A stretch of 64,000 nucleotides of DNA, taken from NCBI RefSeq assembly GCF_027409185.1, contig NC_084472.1:91342427-91406426 (forward strand), read 5' to 3'. A model generated the notes under the pieces. It did no database searches. It was not told the DNA's origin and worked only from the letters and a program-made list of their open reading frames with translations. The DNA is from Cynocephalus volans (taxonomy: Eukaryota; Chordata; Mammalia; Dermoptera; Cynocephalidae). This document shows, piece by piece, positions 24,040-34,710 of this stretch. Every line of letters begins with the position of its first letter. Position 1 is the first letter of the stretch. Both the position numbers and the translations under genes were made by a program.

Positions 24040-24972
24040 CATCCATATCACTTCACACTCATTAGGATAGCTATTATCAAAAAGACAAAAGAGAAGTGTT
24101 GGGGAGGGTGTGGAGAAAAATGCAATCCTTGCACACTGTTGGTGGGAATGGAGATTGGTACTGTTATTCTAGAAAACAATATGGAGGTCCCTAAAGAAAT
24201 TAAAAATGGGACTACCATATGACCCAGCAATCCCTCTTGTGGGCATATACCCAAAGGAAATTAAATCCCCAAAGGAAATGAAAACATTTCTGAAGAGGGG
24301 TTGCTGGGTCACATGGTAGTTCTATTTTTAATTTCTTGTAAAGATATCTGCATTCTCATGTTGATTGCAGCAGTATTCAAAATAGCCAAAATATGGAAAC
24401 AAGCTAAATGTCTATAAACAGATGAATGGGTAAAGAAACTGTGATATATATATATATATCTACAATGAAATAGTATTCAGCCTTAAAAAAGGAGGAGGTC
24501 CTGCTATTTGCCACAACATGGATGAACTTGAAGGACATTATGCTAAGTGAAGTAAGTCAGGCACAGAAAGAAAAATATTGCATGATCTCATATGTAAAAT
24601 CTTAAAAAAAAAAAAAGTCAAATATACAGAAATAGAGAATAAAACAGTGGTTACCAGGGGCAGGGTGGAGGGAGGAAATGAGAGATGGAAGTTAGAGGAA
24701 GGAAAGTAGCAGATACAATGAGCAGCAGGATAAATGAGGCTAGTGATCAAATATACAACTTGAGGACTATAGTTAATAACCGTATTGTATTTGGGATTTT
24801 TGATAAAAGATTATAGGTGCTCTTGCCACACACACACAAACGGGTACCTATGTGAGATAATGGATATGTTAATTTGCTTCACTATATTAACCATTTTACT
24901 ATCTATATGTACCTGATAACATCATGTTGTATACTACTAAATATACACAATAAAATTTATTGTAAAATGATG
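24040..24972 (+). mobile_element. 5'-truncated LINE-1 with 14-bp target duplication
   Basis: The last part of L1 ORF2 plus the 3'UTR (CACTGTTGGTGGGAATGGAG, GGAGGACATTATGC-like block, ACAGTGGTTACCAGGGGC). The target duplication TTAAGCTATTAAAT is perfect at 24026-24039 and 24973-24986. The 3' end (CACAATAAAATTTATTG) is A-poor, so the tail has decayed. An extra inverted copy of 45 bases lies inside it at 24293-24337. Confidence 0.9.
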
Positions 24973-25098
24973 TTAAGCTATTAAATTAGCCTGCTGGCAT
25001 TCCTTTAAAATATTTTATTTTCCTATTATGATTTGGGGTGGAAATTTCAATGTGAAATGACACAAGGATCATTCCTACTCTAGATCGTCACTTATATA

Positions 25099-25180
25099 CC
25101 AGGGTACTTTGAAATGTTCATGGAAAAATAGAGTGAAAAGATAGTATGAATCTTTCCATGAACTTTTAGAAGTACCCTTG
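25099..25180. mobile_element. Mariner-type MITE
   Basis: An 82-base near-palindrome flanked by TA at 25097-25098 and 25181-25182, the mariner target. The terminal inverted repeats are about 27 bases (AGGGTACTTTGAAATGTTCA versus reverse complement AGGGTACTTCTAAAAGTTCA). They resemble Hsmar2-type termini as I recall them. Non-autonomous, no transposase. Confidence 0.75.
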
Positions 25181-25182
25181 TA

Positions 25183-25640
25183 GTATCACACTAATCAGCA
25201 GTGACTAAAATTCTAAGTTTTAATTATGTGACTCAAGTCTCCAACCACTTTTTCAACTCTAATAAAGTATCTATTGTTTAATCTGTAGAATGCTAATTAA
25301 CGCATGCATTTATTTGGAAAATAAAAACTGCCATTAGCAAATTCCTTGATATTACTTCCCCAGACTGTGAACAATCACTGAGGAAGGTGGGAAGGGTTGT
25401 GAGTAGAGGTTTAGGCAACATTTTCTGAATTATACAAGGAGCCCCTTCAATACGTGTATGTGTGCGTGTGTATAGATGTATGCTTTGTGTGCATGTTAGG
25501 TTTTGTAACCTCCTCTGCCTCTTGTACCAAATAGCTCATATCCTGTTTATTCCAGCTCTTAAATAGCTTCAAATACATTACTTCATCTCCATCCCTGTGG
25601 CTCCTAATCAAGTTGAGGCCACTATTATCTTTTAGAGGAA
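25183..25640. other. No gene seen
   Basis: Non-coding spacer with a short TG-rich patch at about 25455-25495. Confidence 0.5.
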
Positions 25641-26310
25641 TTAATGTCATTGCCTCCTAATCAGTTCCTCCAGCTCCCATCTGACTCCCCTTCAATACAT
25701 TCAAAACCCAAAGATATTTTCCTAAATGATAAATCTAACTACGATACTCCTTTGTATAAAAACAAATGAACAAATACATGCTTGCATGCACATATACATA
25801 CATACATGAAACCCATTGATGGATGCCTGTTGCCCTCAGAATTCAAGCCAAATTCCACAAGTTTTTCAAGGCCTTCCATAACTTGGCCTTTCCGGTCTCA
25901 TCGCTCCTTCTCATCCCCTCCCTTGCCCTTGGCACCTGCTCTACCTCCTACCCTGTGAACTTTCTCCAGTTCCTCAAACATCGTGCTCCTTCCTCCCTCC
26001 CAGTTTTCCCATATATGTCCTTCATGAAACAATCCTTCCTAGCCCTTTTTCTGGAATAACAGACCTGTGAGACATCTTCAAGTCTTTGGTTATGTTTTCC
26101 TCCTTTGTGCTTCTACAGTTCACTGTATGCCCTTTATCCTAGTACTGACCATGTGCCACACTGAACCTCTCAGCTTCTTGTTGCAATCCTACTGCAAGCC
26201 TGTTAGGCAGGCATTGTGGCTTGTTCATGGGTGTGTCTCCAGTTCTTAGCACAGCAGCTGGCAGAGAGTACACACCAACAATTATTTGTTGAATAAAATG
26301 AGAAAATAAA
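25641..26310 (+). repeat. LINE-2 fragment
   Basis: Matches the 3' part of L2 in plus orientation: GCCCTCAGAATTCAAGCCAA, TTTTTCAAGGCCTTCCATAA, CTTGGCCTTTCCGGTCTCAT and a TTGTTGAATAAA end. Confidence 0.65.
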
Positions 26311-27941
26311 TGAATCCATTATTGGCTGGTGGCTTTCATAATTCATGAAATTTTGTCTTTTGTCATATTTGGAAACTTCTAATTTATCAGAAAAAAAATG
26401 CTATTTGACAGGCTAATAGATTTTGTAATGTATTTATTACCCTCAAGCATTTTATTTATCCAGTCCATAGTGGGAAGGAGAAAATACATTTTTCACTCAA
26501 AGAATTTTTATGTTACGTTATTCGGTTAGTTAATGTGGATTTTATTTACTTGCCTACTGCAAACAGAGCACTACATTAGGTACTCTGGAAGATGTAAAAC
26601 ACAATAATTTAAATTTCATTTAAAGTATATATATTTTTACTAAATTTATGTATTCCCTAATTTCAAGAGCTAAATACAGCATAACACAAATAATCTTTTA
26701 GTATTACTTAACGTTATTCACAAGGTTTCATGTCGAACATCACTTACAGAAGAAAATGACTTAGGAATAGCTCAAGTTTTCCTGTTCATTTGCAAAAAGA
26801 ATACACAACAAAAGCAGTTTAGTAATGTGCCTACTGTGAGTATGTGCACCGTGATAGTGGTTATAAGATAAATGAACCCTGTGATTTTTGTTTTAAAACA
26901 GACCACCTGGAATTGGAATTGGCTGGTTTGGTGAGGAGGTCTTAAGACTTCCCTTCTGACTCAGAGAATTCCCACCTGATGACCCCATGGCTAGAGTGTA
27001 GGCACTGCAGCCTATGTATGTCTCTTGGTGGTCTTTGGGAGGCAAGTTGAGAACATGGAGAAAGAATGCCAGTGAATTCATGAGCAAGTTTTAAAGTGTG
27101 TATTATAATCATATTTCTAGCAGTAAGGATGAAATGGAAAGGTACATAGACCTGAAAATTTTTTTTAGTGTTTTCCCTGGCTTGTAGGAACACAGAAGGG
27201 TTTGGAGAGGCAGAAAAGATGGGTGGCATGTCATCTCAAAAAGAAATGCTGTCATCAATGTGCAGCAAAAGGAGTAAGGTTGTCACAACAGGGCAGGGAG
27301 ACAGTCAGTGTAGAATCCGGGATCTACAGTGTAGAGAGGAATCTGTTTTTCAAGTAAAGGTGAGGAACTGCCTCATTAATTTCTTTATAAATGTACTCAC
27401 TGCCTCTCAAAAACATTACTGAACTCACGCACTAAATATATTAAAACACCTCTTTTAGGGTTTTTTTGGTAATCTAGGGAGAAGGTGCTATAATCAAAGA
27501 CATTATCAATTTGAATATTGCCTGCTGTACTCACATAAATGATGATGATAAAATTGAGTGCAAACATACAAGCAAAAATCCCCAAAGCCAGTGGTCATTA
27601 GGAATTTTCTTAATGCTAACGTTAGCAACAGAGACTTGTCAAAGATTTGATCGCGTTGGGTCTTCCTCAATGTAACACTGAATATGAACCATGAATTCAT
27701 CTCTCGCAGGGTGAAGATCTCTTCTTAAGCCCCTAGTTAGGGACTTCAGTCCATTTGATCTAATTAGGAATCATGTTTTTCCAAGGGGGCTTCCACATGC
27801 TTGTAGTGGGACCCAGGCCTGCATTCCATGAGGGATTTCATAACATCCTCTTGGAGAAATTTCAGTAAGTCAGAATGTTAGTAACCTATGAAGTGCAATT
27901 GTGTAAATAAGAGGTTTTAATAAAAAAAAAATGCATCAGAA

Positions 27942-27942
<1 letters not shown>
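26311..27942. other. No gene seen
   Basis: Unique-looking AT-rich sequence. Open frames up to 95 codons show no domain and no exon-like splice context. Confidence 0.5.

Positions 27943-28004
<62 letters not shown>
27943..28004. repeat. (TG)31 microsatellite
   Basis: Uninterrupted TG dinucleotide repeat of 62 bases; likely length-variable. Confidence 0.98.
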
Positions 28005-28006
<2 letters not shown>

Positions 28007-28256
28007 GGAGACTCATTAAATGGAGATCTTTAACAGGCCACAAATGACTAAACATTTGTACAGGCAGAGTTCCCACAGAAAATCATTTTCCCCACGAGGG
28101 TAGAAGTTGTTTGTTCTTACATCTTGAACTGCAAATTACTCACAAATATTCCACTTGCGACTCAATTATCATTGCTACTGAAGTTCTACACGCTGAATCA
28201 GAATCATGCTGCTTTCCTTTCAAGTAAACATGTAGAAAACCCATAAGTGATTATGA

Positions 28257-29050
28257 TGTTGGAGATCGGGTCTGGGGAGCCCAGTAGTTGGCTTCCACCT
28301 ACCCAGTCTTCTTACCAGTTTCTTGACTCTGCCACAGAAAAGAATTCAAGGGCAGAGTCACAGTACACAGTGAGAACATGTTTAATATAACAGATAAGAA
28401 ATACGGGTTCCATAGAGAGAGTGCAGCATAGCTCGAGAGACTGAGCAGGGCCCACACCAAGTTTAACACAAAAGTAAGTTCAGTACAGATATCAAATCTA
28501 ACACAAAAGCAAGAAAGACATATTTAAAGTTCAGTACAGAGTGCAGGCTGGCTCGAGAGAGCGAGCAGCCCTTGCTGAAAGAAAGTTCCATACCAAGCAA
28601 AGTATACACACCTCAGCCAGCAAAGAGCAGGTCGCCTCCAGGAAAGGGAGCAACAACCCTGCCTTTGGCTAGGATTTGGCTTTTAGAGTTTCTCTATCTA
28701 ATGAATATTCAACTAAGGGGGTGGTTCCCAGCTATGTAACATTTAGTCTTTCACATGCTCAGTCCTCTGTTCCTGGAGCATGCTCATTGGTCAGACCCTA
28801 TCACAGGCACCAGGCATATTCAGGAATATTCTGTGCTCTCTACTGAGCATGCCCAGCCACTGGATTGTATAAGCAGCCTCCTGTGGTCTCATTTTCCCTG
28901 AGTTGGTGCTGAAAATAGGTGTAACTGGCAAGAAGAACTCTCCTCCAGGGGAGGGCATAGAAGAGGGGCCTGAGACCTTGGAGAATGGCTTGAAACCCAG
29001 AGGTGTGTCCTGAAACCTGAGCTCAGGGAAACTGAGCACCTCCTATATCA
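28257..29050 (-). mobile_element. Probable solo LTR, about 790 bp
   Basis: On the minus strand it runs from TGATATAGGAGGTGCTCAG to CCCGATCTCCAACA. It has CCAATGAGCATGC (CCAAT box), a TATA-like CTCTAAAAGCC and an ATTAAA signal in ATATTAAACATG, in the order expected of an LTR. No convincing target duplication is seen, so the ends are approximate. A 34-base GAGTGCAG...CTCGAGAGA...GAGCAG block is duplicated inside it. Confidence 0.6.
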
Positions 29051-29834
29051 ATTAGGAAAACTTTCTGATTTTGATTTACTGTCTGTTACTCCAAACATGT
29101 AACTGTTATTTCAGCATTAACATATACTGTACTAGGGCATCTTGGAAGTTGGAAAAAAAACAATTCTAAACACCATAGTTCATTTTTTACTAAAAGTATT
29201 GATTCATAGCATGTAACCCTTTGACCATCCTGAAAAAGTTTTTCTCTAAAGTCACAACTGCTCATAAGCAAGTTTTGTTCACTTTTATGTGCATAGGGTG
29301 TAACAAAGGGTAGAGACTAAACGAATATTTATTAATGCAATTCACATAATCAAATGAACTGAGGAATAAAAGAATGAATGAGTGAAAGAAGGGCAAAGTG
29401 AGGAAGTGTTTGAGCGTCAGGAGCACCAGTACTTTAGCCAAGATGACATGGAGGATATTATTTTTATTTTATTAAATGAAGCAGGTGAGAAAATGAGGGT
29501 GCAAGCTAGGAAATGGTGAATTTGACCCTGACACCCTTATCTTGGTCCTCCTAGAGAGCAGGGATGATCTTGTTTATCCTTCGCCTGATGGCAAACACAA
29601 TGCTTCTGGCATTCATTAACTCTAGTAGATACTCAAATAATTTTTAAACAAATGAACAGAAAAGGAAGTACCCTGAGATGACATCACACCCCACAATAAT
29701 ATAGTCTCTAGTACTGAATGTGCTGAATTGGCAGAAAATAACAAGGAATCAAATGACCGAGGCTCTTTTGGACTGGAGTCAACCATTAGTCAGATGATCT
29801 AAACTAACAGTTTAGGAAACTCTTTGAGTTGTAG
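29051..29834. other. No gene seen
   Basis: Non-coding DNA with no recognised element. Confidence 0.5.
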
Positions 29835-29866
29835 CATGTTTTTCTCTTTCTTTTTTTTTTTTTTTC

Positions 29867-30078
29867 CAATATATTTGATTTATTTAAAATTTTCCAGAAG
29901 TACATGCTTACAATTGGACATATAATTATGTGCAAAATAAACATTTCTTAATGTATATAATTTACCTTTCCAATAATTTAATTGGCCCTTTACCCTAGCA
30001 GTCAACCTCAATAGCAACTTTTATATTCATAAATTATTTATGCTCAAATTATTTAAATGTGTATTTTTAAAGCAACTC
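29867..30078 (-). other. Transduced 3'-flanking sequence of L1
   Basis: About 210 AT-rich bases lying between the two A-runs of one L1 insertion and inside its target duplications. On the minus strand it ends TTTAAATAAATCAAATATAT just before the A-tail, i.e. with a poly(A) signal 12-17 bases upstream of the tail. It should be a copy of the DNA next to the source L1 elsewhere in the genome. Confidence 0.75.
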
Positions 30079-30099
30079 TTTTTTTTTTTGATTGCCAGA

Positions 30100-30570
30100 T
30101 TTGATGGGGATTTAAAATTATCTTTATTTATATAAATTTATGGGGTACAAAGTTGACTGTGAGTACTTATGTACTGTATGTGATGATCAAATCAATATTA
30201 TTAGCATGTTTGTTATTACAAATCATAATTACTTTTTGTGTCCCTTACCCTGTTACTCCCTATCCCCCCGCCCCCTGCCCCTTTCCCACCTCTAGTAACT
30301 ATAGGTCTGTTCTCTCCCTCTGAGAGTTCAATGTTTTATTATGGTCTTTCTTTTTTTCTTTTCTTTTCTTTTATTTTATGTTATTTTTTATTAGCATACT
30401 CATTGCTACAAATCATACTTATTCTTTATGCCCCTTATCCAATCTCTCTCCTTCTCTCTCCCCTTTCCCCTCCCCCCAATAAGCATAGATTTATTCTCTC
30501 CACCTGATAGATTAACTGTTCCTCTGTTGGTTTGTTGCCTAGATGATCTGTCCAGTTATGGTCTTTCTTT
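30100..30570 (-). repeat. Tandem duplication within L1 3'UTR
   Basis: Two diverged copies of about 200 bases lie next to each other. Both contain TTATTAGCAT, CTACAAATCATA-like, CCCCTTTCCC and a TTCTCTCC...TGA block: about 30195-30335 and 30388-30520. Confidence 0.65.
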
Positions 30571-31835
30571 CTTTGTTTCTTAGCTCTCACTTATGAGTGA
30601 GGACATGTGGTATTTCTCTTTCTGAAATTTCACTTAACATAATTTTCTCCAAGCTCATCCATGTTGCTGTGAATGGCAGAATTTCATTCTTTTCTATGGC
30701 TGAGTAGTATTCCATTGTGTGTATATACCACATTTTCCTTATTCAGTTATCTATTGATGGAGATTTAGGTAGGTTCCGTATCTTGCCTATTGTGAACAGA
30801 GCTGTGATGAACATGGGCACCCCTTTGACATGATGAAATCCATTCCTTTGGGTATGTACCCAGAAGTGGGATTGCTGGATTGTATGGTAGTTCTATCTGT
30901 AGTTGTTTGAGAAACCTCCATACTGTTTTCCATAATGGCTGTACTAATTTACAATCCCACCAACAGTGTAAAAGTGTTCCCTTTTCTCCACATCCTTGTC
31001 AGCATTTCTTATTCTCAGCCTTTTTGATAATGACCAGTCTAGCTGGGGTGAAATAATATCTCAATGTGGTTTTGATTTGCATTTCCCTGATTAGTGATAT
31101 TGAGCATTTTTAATGTACCTGTTGGCCATTTGTATGTATTCCTTTGAAAAATCTCTATTCAGCTCCTTTGCCCATTTTTAATTGGATTATTTGGTTTTTT
31201 GCTGTGAAGTTGTTTGAGTTCCTTATATAATCTGAATATTAATCCCTTGTCAGTTGCGAAAATTTTCTCCCATTCAGTGGGTTGTCTTTTCACTCTACTT
31301 ATTGTTTCCTTTGCTGTGTAGAAGCTTTTTAGTTTGATATAATCCCATTTGTTTATTTTTTCTTTTGTTGCTTGTCCTTTTGGTATCTTATTCATAAAGT
31401 CTTTGCCCAGTCCTATGTCCTGAAGTGTTTCCCCTATGTTTTTTTCTAGGAGTTTTACAGTTTCAGGTCTTATACTTAAGTCTTTAACCCATTTTTAGTT
31501 GATTTTGATGAGAGGTAACAGGTTTAGTCTCCTCCTACACATGGATACCCAGTTTTCCCAGCACCATTTACTGAACATACCCAATGCATATTCTTGGCCT
31601 CTTTGTCAAAGATCAGCTGGCCATAAGTACCTGGGTTGATTTCTGAGTCATCTATTCTGTTCCACTGGTCCATGTGTCTGTTTTTATGCCAGTACCATGC
31701 TGTTTTGGTTACTATAGCTTTGTAGTATAATTTGAAGTCGGGTAGTGTAATGCCTCTGATTTTGTTTTATTTTTGCTTGGGATTGCTTTGGGCTATTTGG
31801 GTCTTTTGTTATTTCATATGTCTACCATGTTTTTC

Positions 31836-32055
31836 AAGGGAACTTAGAAAACTAAATATTCTTAGGATACATATTATAAATATTAAACTATTAATGTGTG
31901 TATTTGAAGATTGGAATAGGGGTGGGAGGAACAGTAACAACAACAATAAAACATTTATTGGACATCTACTTTGTGTGAACATCTCACACTGCTGGTGTGA
32001 GGGACTTTGCCTTTTTGCTGTTTCATTCACTTCCTGAGAGACTGTTTGAAAAGGA
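31836..32055. other. No gene seen
   Basis: Short unique spacer. Nothing recognised. Confidence 0.5.
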
Positions 32056-32059
32056 AGTC

Positions 32060-32235
32060 TGAGGCCAGAGTCAGGGCTTTTATTTCAGCCTCAACATTGA
32101 TCTGCAGTGTGACCTTCAGAAAGTTCTTAACCTCTCTGTGACTTGGTTTCCTGGTCTGAAAAATGGGTATAATGAGGAGGGTTGCTGAATGGACTAAAAG
32201 ACTTAATAATTGTAGAATGCTTAACACTCACTAAG
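32060..32235 (+). repeat. MIR element
   Basis: MIR in plus orientation: GTGTGACCTTCAGAAAGTTC, TTAACCTCTCTGTGACTTGG, CTGAAAAATGGGTATAATGA, then TGCTTAACAC. Confidence 0.8.
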
Positions 32236-32264
32236 AACAGCTGTCATTGAGAGTGTTAGTTTTG

Positions 32265-32445
32265 ATTCCTCACACAACTCCTGTAAACTATCATTCATAC
32301 ATCCTTCCAGCTGACGAAACTAAGTTACGCAGAAGAAGTTAAGTAGTTCTTTCAACATCATACAGCTAATAAGAAGTGGCAGGGCACAATTTTGAACTCA
32401 GATCTGTGGCTTGAAAGCCAGAAATCTCCACCTGCCACTGATACT
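32265..32445 (-). repeat. MIR element
   Basis: Reverse-complement MIR remnant: GAAGTTAAGTAGTTCTTTCA, TACAGCTAATAAGAAGTGGC, TTTTGAACTCAGATCTG. Confidence 0.6.
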
Positions 32446-32679
32446 CAAAGGCCTGGGGTTTGAGAATGTACGCTGAAAGTGATGGTTTTAAAAAGCAGCC
32501 CTTCTGCTGACAGAGATAGAATAGGATGAACTTTGGTCCGTGAAATAAACAGAACCTGGAGGCTGCACAGCTACCTGACCATGGCTGTGGACCACTGTCC
32601 TACCCAGTGATCGAACGTCCCATCTGAGTGAAGCAGGGCTTCTCCCAGATTCAGAGAGGGTCTTGGTAAAGAGAGCGGG

Positions 32680-32895
32680 GTTTTGTTATGGGACCCCTAA
32701 CATTGGATACCTGGCTTTACCGCTTGCCAGCTTTATCATCAAGGACAAATGTTTGTATTTCCCATATAGAAAATGGGGTTGATGATAATAGTAGATGCTC
32801 CCCCCCACTACAGATGTTAGGGTTATGTAGCTAAGGCTCATAGAATAGAGCATGGTGCATAGATGCAACAAAGTATTTTGTTGTTATTCTAGTAA
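32680..32895 (+). repeat. MIR element
   Basis: Degraded MIR in plus orientation: TACCGCTTGCCAGCTTTATC, TAGAAAATGGGGTTGATGAT, then AGAGCATGGTGCATAGATGC. Confidence 0.55.
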
Positions 32896-33238
32896 AGAAC
32901 AAACCTAACCTTCTTTGTTCATTCGGTGTGTGATAGATCCAGGCACATGGTATGATTCAAAACTACAGCATAGAAATTAAATTTAGGAATCTCAGTTTTC
33001 ACTGACCTGTGTGTATTTTAAAAGTTTGTGAAATTCTTCATTAGAAGTTAAAAACCAGCATTTTGGAGAATTTATTATTAAAAATAATTTCTACCCAATA
33101 AAAGCTTTTAGCTGGAGAAGCTTTTTGCATTTTGATCACTCAGTTTATTTAAGTAGAAGAATTTATTTTTAATGAAGTTTATGAATAAAATTTTATTTTG
33201 CCCGTCCTAACTTAAAATGTCTATTTTAAAGTATACTT

Positions 33239-34540
33239 ATACTCAGACCACCAAGAATACGCAATGGGGAAAGGATAATCTCTCCAACAAATGGTGCTGG
33301 GAAAACTGGATATCTGCATGTGAAAGAATAAACTGTGCCCTTATCTTACACCTTATACAAAAATCACCTCAATGAATTAAAAACCTAAATGTAAGTCCTG
33401 AAACAGTAAAACTCCTAGAAGAAAACATAAGAGTAAAGCTCCTTGATATTGGCCTTGGCAAAGATTTTTTTGATATCTCACCAAAAGCACAGCAAATGAA
33501 AGAGAAAATAAGCAAGTGGGACTACATCAAACTAAAATGTTTCTTCACAGTAAAGGAAACAATCAACAAAATGGAAAGGCAGCCAACGAACTGAGATAAA
33601 ATATTTGCAAACCATATATCAGACAAGAAGTTAATATCCAAAATATAAAGGAACTCACACAACTCAATAGCAAAACATCAAATAATCCAATCGAAAAACG
33701 GGCAAATGACCTGAATAAATATTTCTCCAAAGAAGTCATACCGTGGCCAACACATATGTGAAAAAGGGCTCAACATTATTAATCATCAGAGAAATGCAAA
33801 TTAGAACCACCATGAGTTATCAGCTCACACCTGTTAGAATGCCTACCATCAAAAAGACATAGTTTGTGCTTGTGAGGGTGTAGAGAAAAGGGAACCACTG
33901 TACACTGGTGTGAATGTAGATGGGTGCAGCCCTTGTGGAAAACAATATGGAGGAGGTTCCTAAAGAAATTAAAAATAGAACTACCATATGACCCAGCATT
34001 CCCCCTTCTTGTTATATATCCAAAGGAAATGAAATCACCATCTTGTAAAGATACCTGCACATCCATGTTCATCATAGCATTATTCATAATAGCCAAGATA
34101 TGGAAACAATGTAAGTGTCCAACAGATGAATGGATAAAGAAACTGTGGTGTACATACACCATAAGATGGCATTCAGCCTTAAAAAAAAAAAAGAGATTCT
34201 GTTGTTTGCAACAATGCGGATTAACCTGGAGGACATTATGCCAAGTGAAATAAGCCAGACACAGAAAGAAAAATACTGCATGATCTCACTTATATGTGGA
34301 ATCTAAACAAACAAACAAAAACTGGAATACACAGAAACAGAGAGTAGAACAGTGGTTACCAGGGCGGCAGGTTGGTGGGGAAGCGCAGCGGTGTTGGGAA
34401 ACGGGGAGATGGAGGTCAAAGGGCACAAAGTTACATAGGATAAATGAGCCTAGAGGTCTAGTGTACAGCATGAGGACTATAGTTAATAATATTATATTTT
34501 ATACTGAAAATCTACTGAGAGTAGATTTTAGGTACTTGCA

Positions 34541-34588
<48 letters not shown>

Positions 34589-34699
34589 AACTATGTGAGA
34601 TAATGGATATGTTAATTTGCTTGATTATAGCAATCATTTCATTATGTATATGTATATCAAAACATCATGTATACTTTAAATATATACTATTTTTTTAAA
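33239..34699 (+). mobile_element. 5'-truncated LINE-1 with 11-bp target duplication
   Basis: L1 ORF2 3' portion and 3'UTR in plus orientation (CAAATGGTGCTGGGAAAACT, ATATGACCCAGCATTCCCCC, CAGTGGTTACCAGGGCGGCA). The target duplication AAAGTATACTT is perfect at 33228-33238 and 34700-34710. A (CA)n tract lies inside its 3'UTR at 34543-34586. Coding frames are broken. Confidence 0.9.
34543..34586. repeat. (CA)22 microsatellite
   Basis: Uninterrupted CA repeat within the L1 3'UTR. The same spot in the L1 at 24040-24972 has only a short CACACACACACA, so the tract expanded after insertion. Confidence 0.95.
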
Positions 34700-34710
34700 A
34701 AAGTATACTT

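Larger units (their letters stand above)
29845..31825 (-). mobile_element. 5'-truncated LINE-1 with 3' transduction
   Basis: L1 ORF2 C-terminal region and 3'UTR on the minus strand (31825 to about 30090), including a remnant reading [19 protein letters not shown] 10-base target duplication CATGTTTTTC flanks the whole unit (29835-29844, 31826-31835). Inside it the L1 ends at an A-run (plus strand T-run 30079-30089). About 210 bases of non-L1 sequence follow, then a poly(A) signal (AATAAATC) and a second A-run (plus-strand T-run 29851-29866). Confidence 0.88.

Noticed and set aside
27943..28004. CRISPR-like or promoter repeat
   Set aside because: A plain TG dinucleotide microsatellite; no repeat-spacer pattern anywhere in the window.
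33228..34710. Second 3' transduction
   Set aside because: The target duplication directly follows the normal L1 3' end; no extra sequence or second A-run.
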